From: Planctomycetota bacterium
Lineage (GTDB): Bacteria > Planctomycetota > B143-G9
DNA length: 7,410 nucleotides
Direction of reading: 5' to 3'
Assembly: GCA_003644275.1 (NCBI GenBank)
Contig: QNBY01000048.1
Coordinates: 1 to 7,410 of the forward strand
Every line of letters starts with the position of its first letter. Positions within the stretch are counted from its first letter, which is position 1. The notes under the pieces were generated by a model that saw only the letters and a program-made list of their open reading frames with translations, searched no databases and was not told the DNA's origin. This document shows, piece by piece, positions 1 to 6,305 of the stretch. Made by a program: the position numbers and the translations under genes.

Positions 1-3000
1 CAGGGCACCATCGTGCGCATATCCGGCGGAGCCCCGGCCGCCGAGGCCGGCCTGCAGGAAGGCGACAGAATACTCGAGGTGAACGGCAAGCCGGTGTACT
101 TCCTCTGGCGCAGGCTGGAGCACGCCAGCCCGGGCGAGCAGTTCCGCCTGAAGGTGAGGCGCGGGCGGCGCACCTTCACCGTCACCGTGAAGGCGCGGCG
201 CTACCGGTGGGGCAAGATAGAGAAGCGCTATCCCGTGAAGCCCGCCCGCATCTCGAAGGAAGCGCTCATCCTCTCGGGCTACCCCTTCTGGGACGACTAC
301 ACCTTCCGCGCCTCGGTCCGCCCGGCGGGGGAGGGCGCGGTGGGCCTCGTGTTCTACTGGCGCGGCCCCGGCGACTACTTCGCCCTCCGCTGGTACGGCG
401 ACAACTCCGTGCGCGGCGGAAAGACCAACAGGGTGGAGGTCGTGGAGGTCTCCGGCGGGCGCGAAAGGGTGCTCGCCTCCCGTGACGGCGGCTTCTTCAG
501 CGACCAGTTCTACGAGCTCAAGGTGGCGGTTCTGAAGCGCTCCCTCTCCGTCTTCATAGACGACTACGAGCTCTTCCGCCTGAAGTCCGACCGCCTCACG
601 GCCGGCAGGTTCGGCCTGTGGGCCTCCGACGGCTACGGCGCGTGGTTCGACGACGTGAAGGTCATGGCCACGCGCTCCTTCTTCGAGGAGCCTCCCCGCC
701 GCAGGGTGAACCCCCTCTACCGCAAACAGGCCGACATGAAGCAGTGGTCGGATCCCTCCCGCGACTGGAAGGTCTCCTGGTACGGCAAGTCTCTCCTCGC
801 CCAGTACCGCTACCGCTGTTACGGCGGGGCGGAGGTGAAGGTGGACCCCCGCGCCCTCCGGAAGGGCGCCCCGGTGGTGGTGTACGGCTTCTGCGACCGC
901 AACAGGCGGGGCGGCGTGACCGTGAGTGTCGGCGAGGGCGACCTCATAGTCTCATTCCACCGCAGGATGGTGAAGAAGACCCTGCCCCCCCTCCCTGAGG
1001 ACGAGCCCCTCCGCTTCCGCTTCGACAGGAACGAGTTCACCCTGCTCTACGGGGATGAACCCGTCCAGCGGGTGCCCATCGACCCCGGCGAGGCGGAGGG
1101 CGACTACTTCGCCGTGAGCGGCCTCAGGCGCTTCCAGTCGAGGGACGAGCTGCTGGTGCACCTCACCGAACGGGGAGGCGTGCGCGACTACACCTTCGAA
1201 CGCTCGCCGGTGGACTGGTTCATCATGGACGGCAAGTGGGCGGTGGTGAACAAGTGGATATGCGATCCCCGCTGGTCCTGGTTCGGCGGCCGCAACCTGC
1301 ACGGGCTGGCGGCCATAACCACCCGCTACGCCGTAGAGGGCGATTTCTCGCTGGACCTCTTCTTCGCCACCATGATGATGGTGAACGATCCCCCCTACGA
1401 GATGCTGGGCAACTACTGCTTCACCGTCTGCGGCGACGGGGCCGACATATCCGACGGCTACACCTTCTTCATCGGCGGCGGCATGAACGAGTGGATAGGC
1501 GTCTCGCGCGGCGACGACATACTCAAGCGGAACCACCGCGACGGCAGGTACTATTCGTTCCTGCCGGTGGACAACCGCATCGAGTTCCTCTCCAACGACG
1601 TCGTGCATCAGCGCTGGTACCACGTCAAGATAGAGAGGGAGGGAAACACCCTCAGCTTCTGGTTCGAGGGCAAGAAGTACTATTCCTTCACCGATCCCGA
1701 TCCCCTTCCCGGCGGGCACATAACGCTGTGGACCTACCGCAACGGCATGATGCTGTCCCGCGTGCGGGTGGCGGCGGAGAAGTTCGTCTCCGCGCCGCCG
1801 CGCTTCTGCTTCGAGCGCCACGTGAACACCCCCCACTGGACCGACGAGGGGGTCCGCCGGAGCCGCCTGGTGGTGGAGACCGACAAGCCGCGCACCGGCT
1901 TCCTCACCGCCACGGTGGCCGAGGTCGGCCCGTGCGCCCTCGTCTCCACCCTCCCGCCGCTCGATCCCCTCGCGACGCCGGAGCTCTCGCTCGAGGTCGC
2001 CCTCTCGCCCGGCACGAGGGTGGACCTCTTCTTCGACTACGAGGACATCGACCACGATGACGTCACCTACAGGATAAGGCTCACGGGGCCCCCCGACGAC
2101 GACCCCGCCGTCCCCACGATAGGAGAGGTCGAGCTTCCCGACGACGGGAACCTCCACAACCTGCTCATCCCCCTGGGCCGTATGCTCGCCGCCTATCTCG
2201 GCACCCGCCGCCTCACGAGCGAGGTGAAGCGGTTGAGGATAGGACGGCTCACGGCGGGCGGCTACGCCTTCGCGGGCCTCGGCGGCCACGGTCCCGGCGG
2301 CAAGATAGTGCTCGGCCCGCTGCGGCCCGTCGTGCCCTCGAAGAAGTGCCTGGAGGCCGTCGAGCCCTTCCCGGACGGGGCGTGCCTCGTGCGCTTCCGC
2401 CTGAAGAAGGGCTGCCCGCCCCTCGACGTGAGGGACGCCTCCCTGCGCGTGAACGGGGTGGAGGTCGCTACGGGGGCCGACGCCGTCCTCTCCCCCGACG
2501 GGAGGTGCCTGGACGTGGAGGTGAAGTGCGCCCTCGGCCTGAAGGACGGCGACGAGGTGAGCGTGGTCCTCTCCGGCCTGCGGACCGCCTCCGGCGAGCC
2601 CCTCTCGCCGTGGTCGCTGGAGGGCTTCCGCTACGCCGCCGCGGAGGACCGCACGCCGCCGCGCCTGCTCGACGACTGGGTGTTCGATGAGCCCGCCCTG
2701 TTCCTCGACTTCGAGACTCCCTTCCCGCCCGATCCCTCGCCGGGTTCGAGGGATCTTTCCGGCACCTTCTTCGCGGGCTGCCAGCGCGACACCACCTCCG
2801 CCTCCTGGAACCGCTCCTCGCTCAAGGTGTTCAGCAACCACATCGGCAGCGTCATGTTCCACCGCCTCACCACCCGCAAGATAGACCTGAACGCCACGCC
2901 GGTCATATCCTTCGACTACCGGATGAACCGCTCCGTCCCGCTCTCGTTCGTCCTCGGCGACTACAGGTATTGCATCATGTTCAACGACAAGGCGCCGTCG

Positions 3001-3750
3001 GGCATGTGGAGCTGGGAGAGCGGCAAGCGGGCGCTCACGGCGAAGTCCGGGATGGTGGGCGACTTCGGCAAGCCGGTGTGCGACGGCCGCTGGCATCACG
3101 CCTGGTTCGTCTTCGACGGCTCGCGCTCCGTCCGGCCCGTCTCGGGCATCGCGCTCGGCGACACCGGGTTCCGGGGCACCTACCTGAACGACTGGATGAA
3201 CCTCGACAACTTCCGCGTCTCCGCCCTCGTGGAGAAGCCCTCCGCGCCTCCCCGCCTCCGGTTCGCCGAGACGGGCGGCGTGGCGAGGATATACACGAGC
3301 GTATCCGCCGAGCCGGAGACGCCCTCCGGCCTCTGGAAGCCCTCCGACGGTTTCCCCCCCGGCGTCAGGTTCTACTTCAACGTGATGGCGGAGGACGAGG
3401 CGGGCAACCGCTCGCCGGTGACGCACATTCCCTTCTTCTCCGACCGCATGCCCCCCGCCGTCACCCGCGTCTTCTGGCGCCGAAAGGGCCTGTCCATCGG
3501 CCTGAAGGACATATCCGGCATAGACCGTTCGTCGCTCGTCTTCACCTCCGGCGACTACACCGTGCGGGGCGACGACGGCGCCGTCTTCTGGTCCAAGTAC
3601 GGCGTGAGCTTCTCCCTCCCGCCCGAGGTCGCCGCCCGCAAGGAAGGCACGCTCACCATCCGGGACGGCAGGGGCAACGAGGCGGTGTACAGGATAATCA
3701 AGTCCAAGGCCGTGCCCGCGGACGAGGAAAAGGAAAGGAACGAAATATGA
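1..3750 (+). CDS. PDZ domain protein with multiple lectin-like/beta-sandwich domains (5' end outside window)
   Basis: The frame is open from base 1 and its first residues already belong to a PDZ domain, so the true start lies upstream; the GTG at 13 is not a credible start. Numbering from base 1 gives 1249 residues. PDZ: about 2-70, with the APAAEAGLQEGDRILEVNGK core at 12-31. Next comes a concanavalin/DUF1080-like beta-sandwich at about 96-228 (DDYTF opening, closing DDVKV), a weaker similar segment at about 245-395, and a third at about 396-598 with WSWFGG near 425. An undefined region follows at about 600-780, then an Ig-like segment (780-880), a jelly-roll-like domain starting near DRTPP at 883, and two C-terminal Ig-like units with EDEAGNRSP at 1131 and DRMPP at 1148. 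Such domains typically bind carbohydrate or mediate adhesion outside the cytoplasm, but the signal peptide and any catalytic domain would be upstream. No membrane anchor is seen at the C-terminus. The stop overlaps the ACP start. The gene is certain; the domain boundaries are approximate and the function is unknown. Confidence 0.88.
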   Translation, partial: QGTIVRISGGAPAAEAGLQEGDRILEVNGKPVYFLWRRLEHASPGEQFRLKVRRGRRTFTVTVKARRYRWGKIEKRYPVKPARISKEALILSGYPFWDDYTFRASVRPAGEGAVGLVFYWRGPGDYFALRWYGDNSVRGGKTNRVEVVEVSGGRERVLASRDGGFFSDQFYELKVAVLKRSLSVFIDDYELFRLKSDRLTAGRFGLWASDGYGAWFDDVKVMATRSFFEEPPRRRVNPLYRKQADMKQWSDPSRDWKVSWYGKSLLAQYRYRCYGGAEVKVDPRALRKGAPVVVYGFCDRNRRGGVTVSVGEGDLIVSFHRRMVKKTLPPLPEDEPLRFRFDRNEFTLLYGDEPVQRVPIDPGEAEGDYFAVSGLRRFQSRDELLVHLTERGGVRDYTFERSPVDWFIMDGKWAVVNKWICDPRWSWFGGRNLHGLAAITTRYAVEGDFSLDLFFATMMMVNDPPYEMLGNYCFTVCGDGADISDGYTFFIGGGMNEWIGVSRGDDILKRNHRDGRYYSFLPVDNRIEFLSNDVVHQRWYHVKIEREGNTLSFWFEGKKYYSFTDPDPLPGGHITLWTYRNGMMLSRVRVAAEKFVSAPPRFCFERHVNTPHWTDEGVRRSRLVVETDKPRTGFLTATVAEVGPCALVSTLPPLDPLATPELSLEVALSPGTRVDLFFDYEDIDHDDVTYRIRLTGPPDDDPAVPTIGEVELPDDGNLHNLLIPLGRMLAAYLGTRRLTSEVKRLRIGRLTAGGYAFAGLGGHGPGGKIVLGPLRPVVPSKKCLEAVEPFPDGACLVRFRLKKGCPPLDVRDASLRVNGVEVATGADAVLSPDGRCLDVEVKCALGLKDGDEVSVVLSGLRTASGEPLSPWSLEGFRYAAAEDRTPPRLLDDWVFDEPALFLDFETPFPPDPSPGSRDLSGTFFAGCQRDTTSASWNRSSLKVFSNHIGSVMFHRLTTRKIDLNATPVISFDYRMNRSVPLSFVLGDYRYCIMFNDKAPSGMWSWESGKRALTAKSGMVGDFGKPVCDGRWHHAWFVFDGSRSVRPVSGIALGDTGFRGTYLNDWMNLDNFRVSALVEKPSAPPRLRFAETGGVARIYTSVSAEPETPSGLWKPSDGFPPGVRFYFNVMAEDEAGNRSPVTHIPFFSDRMPPAVTRVFWRRKGLSIGLKDISGIDRSSLVFTSGDYTVRGDDGAVFWSKYGVSFSLPPEVAARKEGTLTIRDGRGNEAVYRIIKSKAVPADEEKERNEI

Positions 3751-3998
3751 GCGAACGCACAGAGGACAGGATAAAGAAGATGATAGTGGAGAGGCTCTTC
3801 CTCTCCGTCGCCCCCTCCGAGATCGAGGACGACGCCGACCTCGTGGAGCTCTTCGGGCTCGACTCCATCAGGCTGTTCGAGATAGCGATAGGGCTCGAAA
3901 GCGAATTCGGCGTGGACCTCAGCGCCGTGGAGTTCGACATAGAGAACTTCTCCACGGTGTCGAAGCTCGCCGCGCTGGTGAAGAAGCTTCAGGGCTGA
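3747..3998 (+). CDS. acyl carrier protein (phosphopantetheine-binding)
   Basis: This encodes an 83-residue acidic protein with the length and helical layout of a free-standing acyl carrier protein. The 4'-phosphopantetheine attachment motif is ELFGLDSIRLFEI, with the modified serine at Ser40 (GLDS 37-40) at the start of helix II. A second acidic stretch, FDIENFSTV, precedes the last helix. Such proteins carry acyl chains or amino acids as thioesters in the cytoplasm. The ATG overlaps the upstream stop as ATGA. An AGGA ribosome site (3736-3739) lies 7 nt upstream inside the preceding gene, so translation is probably coupled to it. There is no fatty-acid synthase gene beside it (no fabF, fabG or fabD), and the sequence departs from the usual AcpP core GADSLD. 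It is therefore more likely a specialised carrier than the housekeeping ACP. Its partner enzymes are not in the window and may lie upstream. Confidence 0.93.
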   Translation: MSERTEDRIKKMIVERLFLSVAPSEIEDDADLVELFGLDSIRLFEIAIGLESEFGVDLSAVEFDIENFSTVSKLAALVKKLQG

Positions 3999-4012
3999 GC
4001 CGCGCTCTCAGC
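3994..4012. other. short hairpin spanning both convergent stop codons
   Basis: GCTGAG (3994-3999) and CTCAGC (4007-4012) are exact inverted complements separated by 7 nt. They contain the TGA of the acyl carrier protein gene on the + strand and the TGA of the zinc-ribbon gene on the - strand. The stem is only 6 bp and has no T-tract on either side, so it is not a canonical intrinsic terminator. It could act as a weak bidirectional transcript end, or be chance. Confidence 0.3.
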
Positions 4013-4496
4013 GTTCGGATTCCTCCAGCATCTCCAGAAGCTCGAAGAAACGCCGCCGGTCCTCCTCGCCGGGCTCCGCGAAGGGGACCTCGAACCTCCG
4101 GCCGGTTCCCTTCGCCTCGAAGAGGTTGTAGTCGACCCCCTCCCTCTTGAATGTGGACAGGTGCTTCAGCGTCCGCCTCCTCACCAGGTGCCAGGCGAAC
4201 AGGTTCGCGGCGCCCGCCCACTCCGGCCTTCCGAGCAGGTTCCCCAGCAGGTCGGCCGCCAGCTCCGCGGGCAGCGGGCGGGGCTTGGGCCTGGGCGCGT
4301 ACTCGCTCGTCCAGCGGCAGAGATAGCCGCCTCCCTTGCCCCGTTCGGCGCAGGCGGCGCAGAAGGACTTCCTCTCCCAGCCGCCCCCCTCTCTCTCCAC
4401 GAGGATGTTGTGCATCCTCTCCCCCTCCTCGAAGGCGCGCCCGCAGATACCGCACTCGGAGGGAGGGGAGGGCAGCGAGGCGGGCGTGCTCCTCAC
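4008..4496 (-). CDS. small zinc-ribbon protein of unknown function
   Basis: This encodes 162 residues if it starts at the GTG at 4496. That start overlaps the preceding gene's stop as GTGA and has a GAGGGAG ribosome site just upstream. The next in-frame ATG (Met28) would delete the first metal-binding pair. The N-terminus has CGIC (Cys15, Cys18) and CAAC (Cys46, Cys49), a four-cysteine zinc knuckle, with another cysteine at 60. A proline- and basic-rich linker (about 68-75) follows, then a helical segment with FAWHLVRRRTLKHL (about 100-113), and an acidic C-terminus rich in Glu, Phe and Leu. From memory, this order (knuckle, proline linker, a helix reading roughly L-L-RKR-LK, then a short beta region and acidic tail) matches an uncharacterised family in Planctomycetota and relatives. 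I know no assigned role. It is the last gene of the NIF3-cyclodeaminase operon. It differs from the longer coiled-coil C4-type zinc-ribbon protein often found beside NIF3. Confidence 0.82.
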   Translation of the reverse strand: MRSTPASLPSPPSECGICGRAFEEGERMHNILVEREGGGWERKSFCAACAERGKGGGYLCRWTSEYAPRPKPRPLPAELAADLLGNLLGRPEWAGAANLFAWHLVRRRTLKHLSTFKREGVDYNLFEAKGTGRRFEVPFAEPGEEDRRRFFELLEMLEESER

Positions 4497-5119
4497 TTCT
4501 CCCTCATCCGCTCCAGCGCCCGGCGGTAGATGCCCTCCGCCATCTCCCTGACGATGGGTTCCTGTTCCTCGACCGCCTTGCGTATCTCCTCCGCCTTCTC
4601 CTTGTCGGCGAGCCACGCCAGGTTGGTCTCCACGTTCAGCTTCGCCCCGGAGAATCCGGCCTTCAGCATGACGGCGGCGACGCCGGTGTCGGACACGAGG
4701 TTCTTGTTGCCCACCTCCACGAGCGGCAGCAGCGCCCGCAGGGATTCGACGCAGAGCCCGCACACCTCCAACGGGACTTCTATCGCGCCCTCTATGGCGA
4801 GCTGCATGGCCGCCTTGCGCTTCTGCTTCTCGGCCTCGGTGCTCCTCGGCATCTTCATCGCCTCGGCGAAGCGGGAGTAGGCCTCGGCGTCGGCCTCGGC
4901 GAGCTGGGCGAACCTCCCCACCGCCTCCCTGAAGTGGGCCAGCACGACCTCCACCTGCTCCTTCACCTCCGCGAACTTCTCCGACGTGGAGTAGGACGCG
5001 CTCATGTGGGCCATCGCCGACCCCATAGCCGCGGCCAGCGCCGCTATCGCCCCGCCCCCGGGCACGGGCCGGCGGTCGGCCGCTTCCTGCAGGAATTCCG
5101 CTACGGATTTCTCTATCAT
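4493..5119 (-). CDS. fchA: cyclodeaminase/cyclohydrolase family protein (methenyl-THF cyclohydrolase, FchA-like)
   Basis: This encodes 208 residues, the usual size for a stand-alone FTCD_C domain protein. The family either deaminates 5-formimino-tetrahydrofolate or hydrolyses 5,10-methenyl-tetrahydrofolate to 10-formyl-tetrahydrofolate in the cytoplasm. Family hallmarks are present in order: PVPGGGAIAAL at 18-28 (the PGGG loop), EADAEAY at 75-81, a KMPRSTEAEKQKR segment at 89-101, EVPLEV at 114-119, and VGNKNLVSDTGVAA at 136-149 with Asn138, Ser143 and Asp144. The fused formiminotransferase half of animal FTCD is absent, as in bacterial stand-alone forms. The ATG lies 1 nt after the NIF3 stop, with a GGAG ribosome site (5127-5130) 7 nt upstream, and the 3' end overlaps the next gene by 4 bp. 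The cyclohydrolase role is favoured because no histidine-degradation genes are nearby, but sequence alone does not separate the two activities. Confidence 0.93.
   Translation of the reverse strand: MIEKSVAEFLQEAADRRPVPGGGAIAALAAAMGSAMAHMSASYSTSEKFAEVKEQVEVVLAHFREAVGRFAQLAEADAEAYSRFAEAMKMPRSTEAEKQKRKAAMQLAIEGAIEVPLEVCGLCVESLRALLPLVEVGNKNLVSDTGVAAVMLKAGFSGAKLNVETNLAWLADKEKAEEIRKAVEEQEPIVREMAEGIYRRALERMREK
4499..4505 (-). promoter_or_regulatory. ribosome binding site deciding the GTG start of the zinc-ribbon gene
   Basis: GAGGGAG on the minus strand lies inside the last codons of the cyclodeaminase gene, with its GAGG core 5 nt before the GTG at 4496. Together with the GTGA stop-start overlap it supports termination-reinitiation and argues against the far-upstream in-frame start at 4763, which would read through most of the cyclodeaminase gene in a shifted frame. 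Confidence 0.6.
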
Positions 5120-5120
5120 C

Positions 5121-6212
5121 TCATATCTCCGTGAAGGGGAATGGCGTCTCGATGAACAGGGCGTCGCCGCCCGCCGCCTCGTTCAGTATGGAATGAAGCC
5201 TTCGCGCAACCGGCATCTCGCTGGGGCCGTGCCCGACTACGAGCGTGAGGAAGCCCTTGTGGGCGGGGTGAAACAGGTCGTGGTAGCCCGCCTCGCCCGT
5301 CACGAAGACCTGGCAGCCCGCCGCGAGCGCCGCGTTGTAGCAGTCGAACGCCGAACCCGCAGCGAAGCCCACCCGGCGGACCTTCGGCCCGTCGAGAGGG
5401 CCGGCCGCGCGGACGACGGAGACGCCCAGCGCCTCCTTCACCGCCTCGACGAACCTCCGCCGCTCCACGGCCCGCGGCAACTCCGCCGCGACGCCGAAGC
5501 CGTAGCGCGGATCCCGGTTGTGCAGGGGATAGACGTCGTAGGCCGGTTCCTCGTAGGGATGGACCTTCAGCGCCGCGCGCAGCACGCCGTCCAGCAGGTT
5601 CGCGGGGACGACGACCTCCACCCGTTCCTCCGCCGTCCTCTCGAGCTTTCCGGCCTCGCCGATGAACGGGTTGGTGCCCTCGCCCCCCTTGAATGTGCCG
5701 GTGCCGGGAGCGTAGAACGAGCAGTGGGAATAGGCCCCTATCCTTCCCGCCCCCGCGCCGAACGCCGCCTCCAGCACCGCCTCCCGGTGCCCCTCCGGCA
5801 CGAACACGCTGAGCTTGAACAGCGAGGCGCCCTCCACCGGCTTGAGCACTGAGAGCACGCGGGCGCCGCACGCCTCGGCGAGCGCCGCGGAGGCCAGGGC
5901 GAAGTCGGCGTTCGTGTGGGCCGCTATGTAGTTCATGCCGTGCGCCACGAGCGCCGACAGCGTGTCCGACACGTAGTCGCCGCGCCTCACCCTTCGCAGG
6001 GGCCGGAAGACGAGGGGATGGTGCGACACGAGCACGTTGCAGCCCTCCCGCGCGGCTTCCTCCACCGTCGCGGGCCACACGTCCAGGCAAACGGCGACGC
6101 GCTCCACCTCGGCCCCCGGATCGCCCACCAGCAGGCCGCAATTGTCCCATTCCTCGGCGAGGCCGAACGGGGCCGCCGCCTCTATCGCCGAAAGCAGGTC
6201 TCTCACCTTCAT
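5121..6212 (-). CDS. NIF3/YqfO-type dinuclear metal centre protein
   Basis: This encodes 363 residues. It is the long YqfO-type form of NIF3, with a CutA-like domain inserted in the middle. The N-terminal half begins MKVRDLLSAIE, carries EEWDNCGLLVGD (20-31), the metal-binding LVSHHPLVF (His64, His65) and AAHTNAD (His99, Asp103). The insert runs from about 128 to 232, with GAGAGRIGAYSHCSF (152-166), GTGTF (170-174), NPFIG (181-185) and HPYEEPAYDVYPL (218-230). The C-terminal half restores the metal site with VTGEAGYHD (304-312) and GHGPSE (327-332; His328, Glu332). All expected metal ligands appear intact. Homologues form hexameric toroids with two metals per subunit. Some databases call them GTP cyclohydrolase 1 type 2, but the cellular role is unsettled. 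The ATG at 6212 fits the family start; a TTG 11 codons upstream is rejected because it lies in the promoter. It is the first gene of a three-gene operon. Confidence 0.95.
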   Translation of the reverse strand: MKVRDLLSAIEAAAPFGLAEEWDNCGLLVGDPGAEVERVAVCLDVWPATVEEAAREGCNVLVSHHPLVFRPLRRVRRGDYVSDTLSALVAHGMNYIAAHTNADFALASAALAEACGARVLSVLKPVEGASLFKLSVFVPEGHREAVLEAAFGAGAGRIGAYSHCSFYAPGTGTFKGGEGTNPFIGEAGKLERTAEERVEVVVPANLLDGVLRAALKVHPYEEPAYDVYPLHNRDPRYGFGVAAELPRAVERRRFVEAVKEALGVSVVRAAGPLDGPKVRRVGFAAGSAFDCYNAALAAGCQVFVTGEAGYHDLFHPAHKGFLTLVVGHGPSEMPVARRLHSILNEAAGGDALFIETPFPFTEI

Positions 6213-6218
6213 GCCCGC

Positions 6219-6250
6219 ATTATATCGCCCCTCGCCCGCCCGCAAAACAA
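6219..6250 (-). promoter_or_regulatory. promoter of the NIF3 operon with perfect TATAAT -10 box
   Basis: On the minus strand TATAAT occupies 6224-6219 in otherwise GC-rich DNA, and only 6 nt separate it from the ATG at 6212. Sigma-70-type initiation about 7 nt downstream of a -10 box would start at or next to that A, giving a leaderless or nearly leaderless mRNA. This agrees with the lack of any ribosome site before the ATG. The -35 is weak: TTTTGC (6247-6242) sits at 17 bp spacing and TTGTTT (6250-6245) at 20 bp. The -35 area coincides with the T-tract of the upstream terminator. Confidence 0.6.
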
Positions 6251-6272
6251 AAGGGCGGCCTTGCGGCCGCCC
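6243..6272 (-). terminator. rho-independent terminator of the VWA-like gene
   Basis: Read on the minus strand, GGGCGGCC (6272-6265), loop GCAA (6264-6261) and GGCCGCCC (6260-6253) form a perfect 8-bp GC-only stem capped by a GNRA-type tetraloop. TTTTGTTTTG (6252-6243) follows directly. This is a textbook intrinsic terminator, 25 bp after the stop codon of the upstream gene. The plus-strand reading has no T-tract after the stem, so it is unidirectional. Confidence 0.9.
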
Positions 6273-6279
6273 CGACCGG

Positions 6280-6305
6280 GGATGTGATTGTCAAAGATCA
6301 CATCC
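6280..6305. repeat. 9-bp inverted repeat overlapping the end of the VWA-like gene
   Basis: GGATGTGAT (6280-6288) and ATCACATCC (6297-6305) are exact inverted complements with an 8-nt spacer. The right arm contains the stop codon and last codons of the VWA-like gene; the left arm lies in the intergenic region next to the terminator. It may be an extra 3'-end RNA hairpin or a binding site for a dimeric regulator about 60-90 bp upstream of the NIF3 start. The TGTGA/TCACA half-sites resemble CRP but are spaced by 10 rather than 6 bp. Confidence 0.5.

Noticed and set aside
952..3426. An 824-codon open frame antisense to the PDZ-lectin gene
   Set aside because: It is a GC-rich shadow frame. Its translation is a biased mix of Ala, Arg, Gly, Glu, Val and His with no domain pattern, while the plus-strand frame has clear PDZ and beta-sandwich motifs. 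The lack of stops follows from codon bias.
4008..4496. Identification of the zinc-ribbon protein with the C4-type zinc-ribbon partner often found beside NIF3
   Set aside because: That partner is longer, begins with a coiled coil and has its cysteines at the C-terminus; here the cysteines are N-terminal and no coiled coil precedes them.
4497..4763. Upstream extension of the zinc-ribbon gene to a start at 4763
   Set aside because: The added 89 residues are a frame-shifted reading of the cyclodeaminase gene and are low-complexity Arg/Gly/Ala. The GTGA overlap with a ribosome site at 4496 is a far better start.
4151..5134. Long plus-strand open frame opposite the zinc-ribbon and cyclodeaminase genes
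   Set aside because: The translation is Arg/Leu/Pro/His-rich noise, while the minus-strand frames carry recognised motifs throughout.
6213..6245. Extension of the NIF3 gene to a TTG at 6245
   Set aside because: It would translate through the TATAAT promoter box and add 11 residues absent from the usual family start MKV-x-DLL.
6283..6302. Possible CRP/FNR-type operator (TGTGA and TCACA half-sites)
   Set aside because: The half-sites are separated by 10 bp instead of the 6 bp of a CRP site, so the geometry does not fit. It is kept only as an unassigned inverted repeat.
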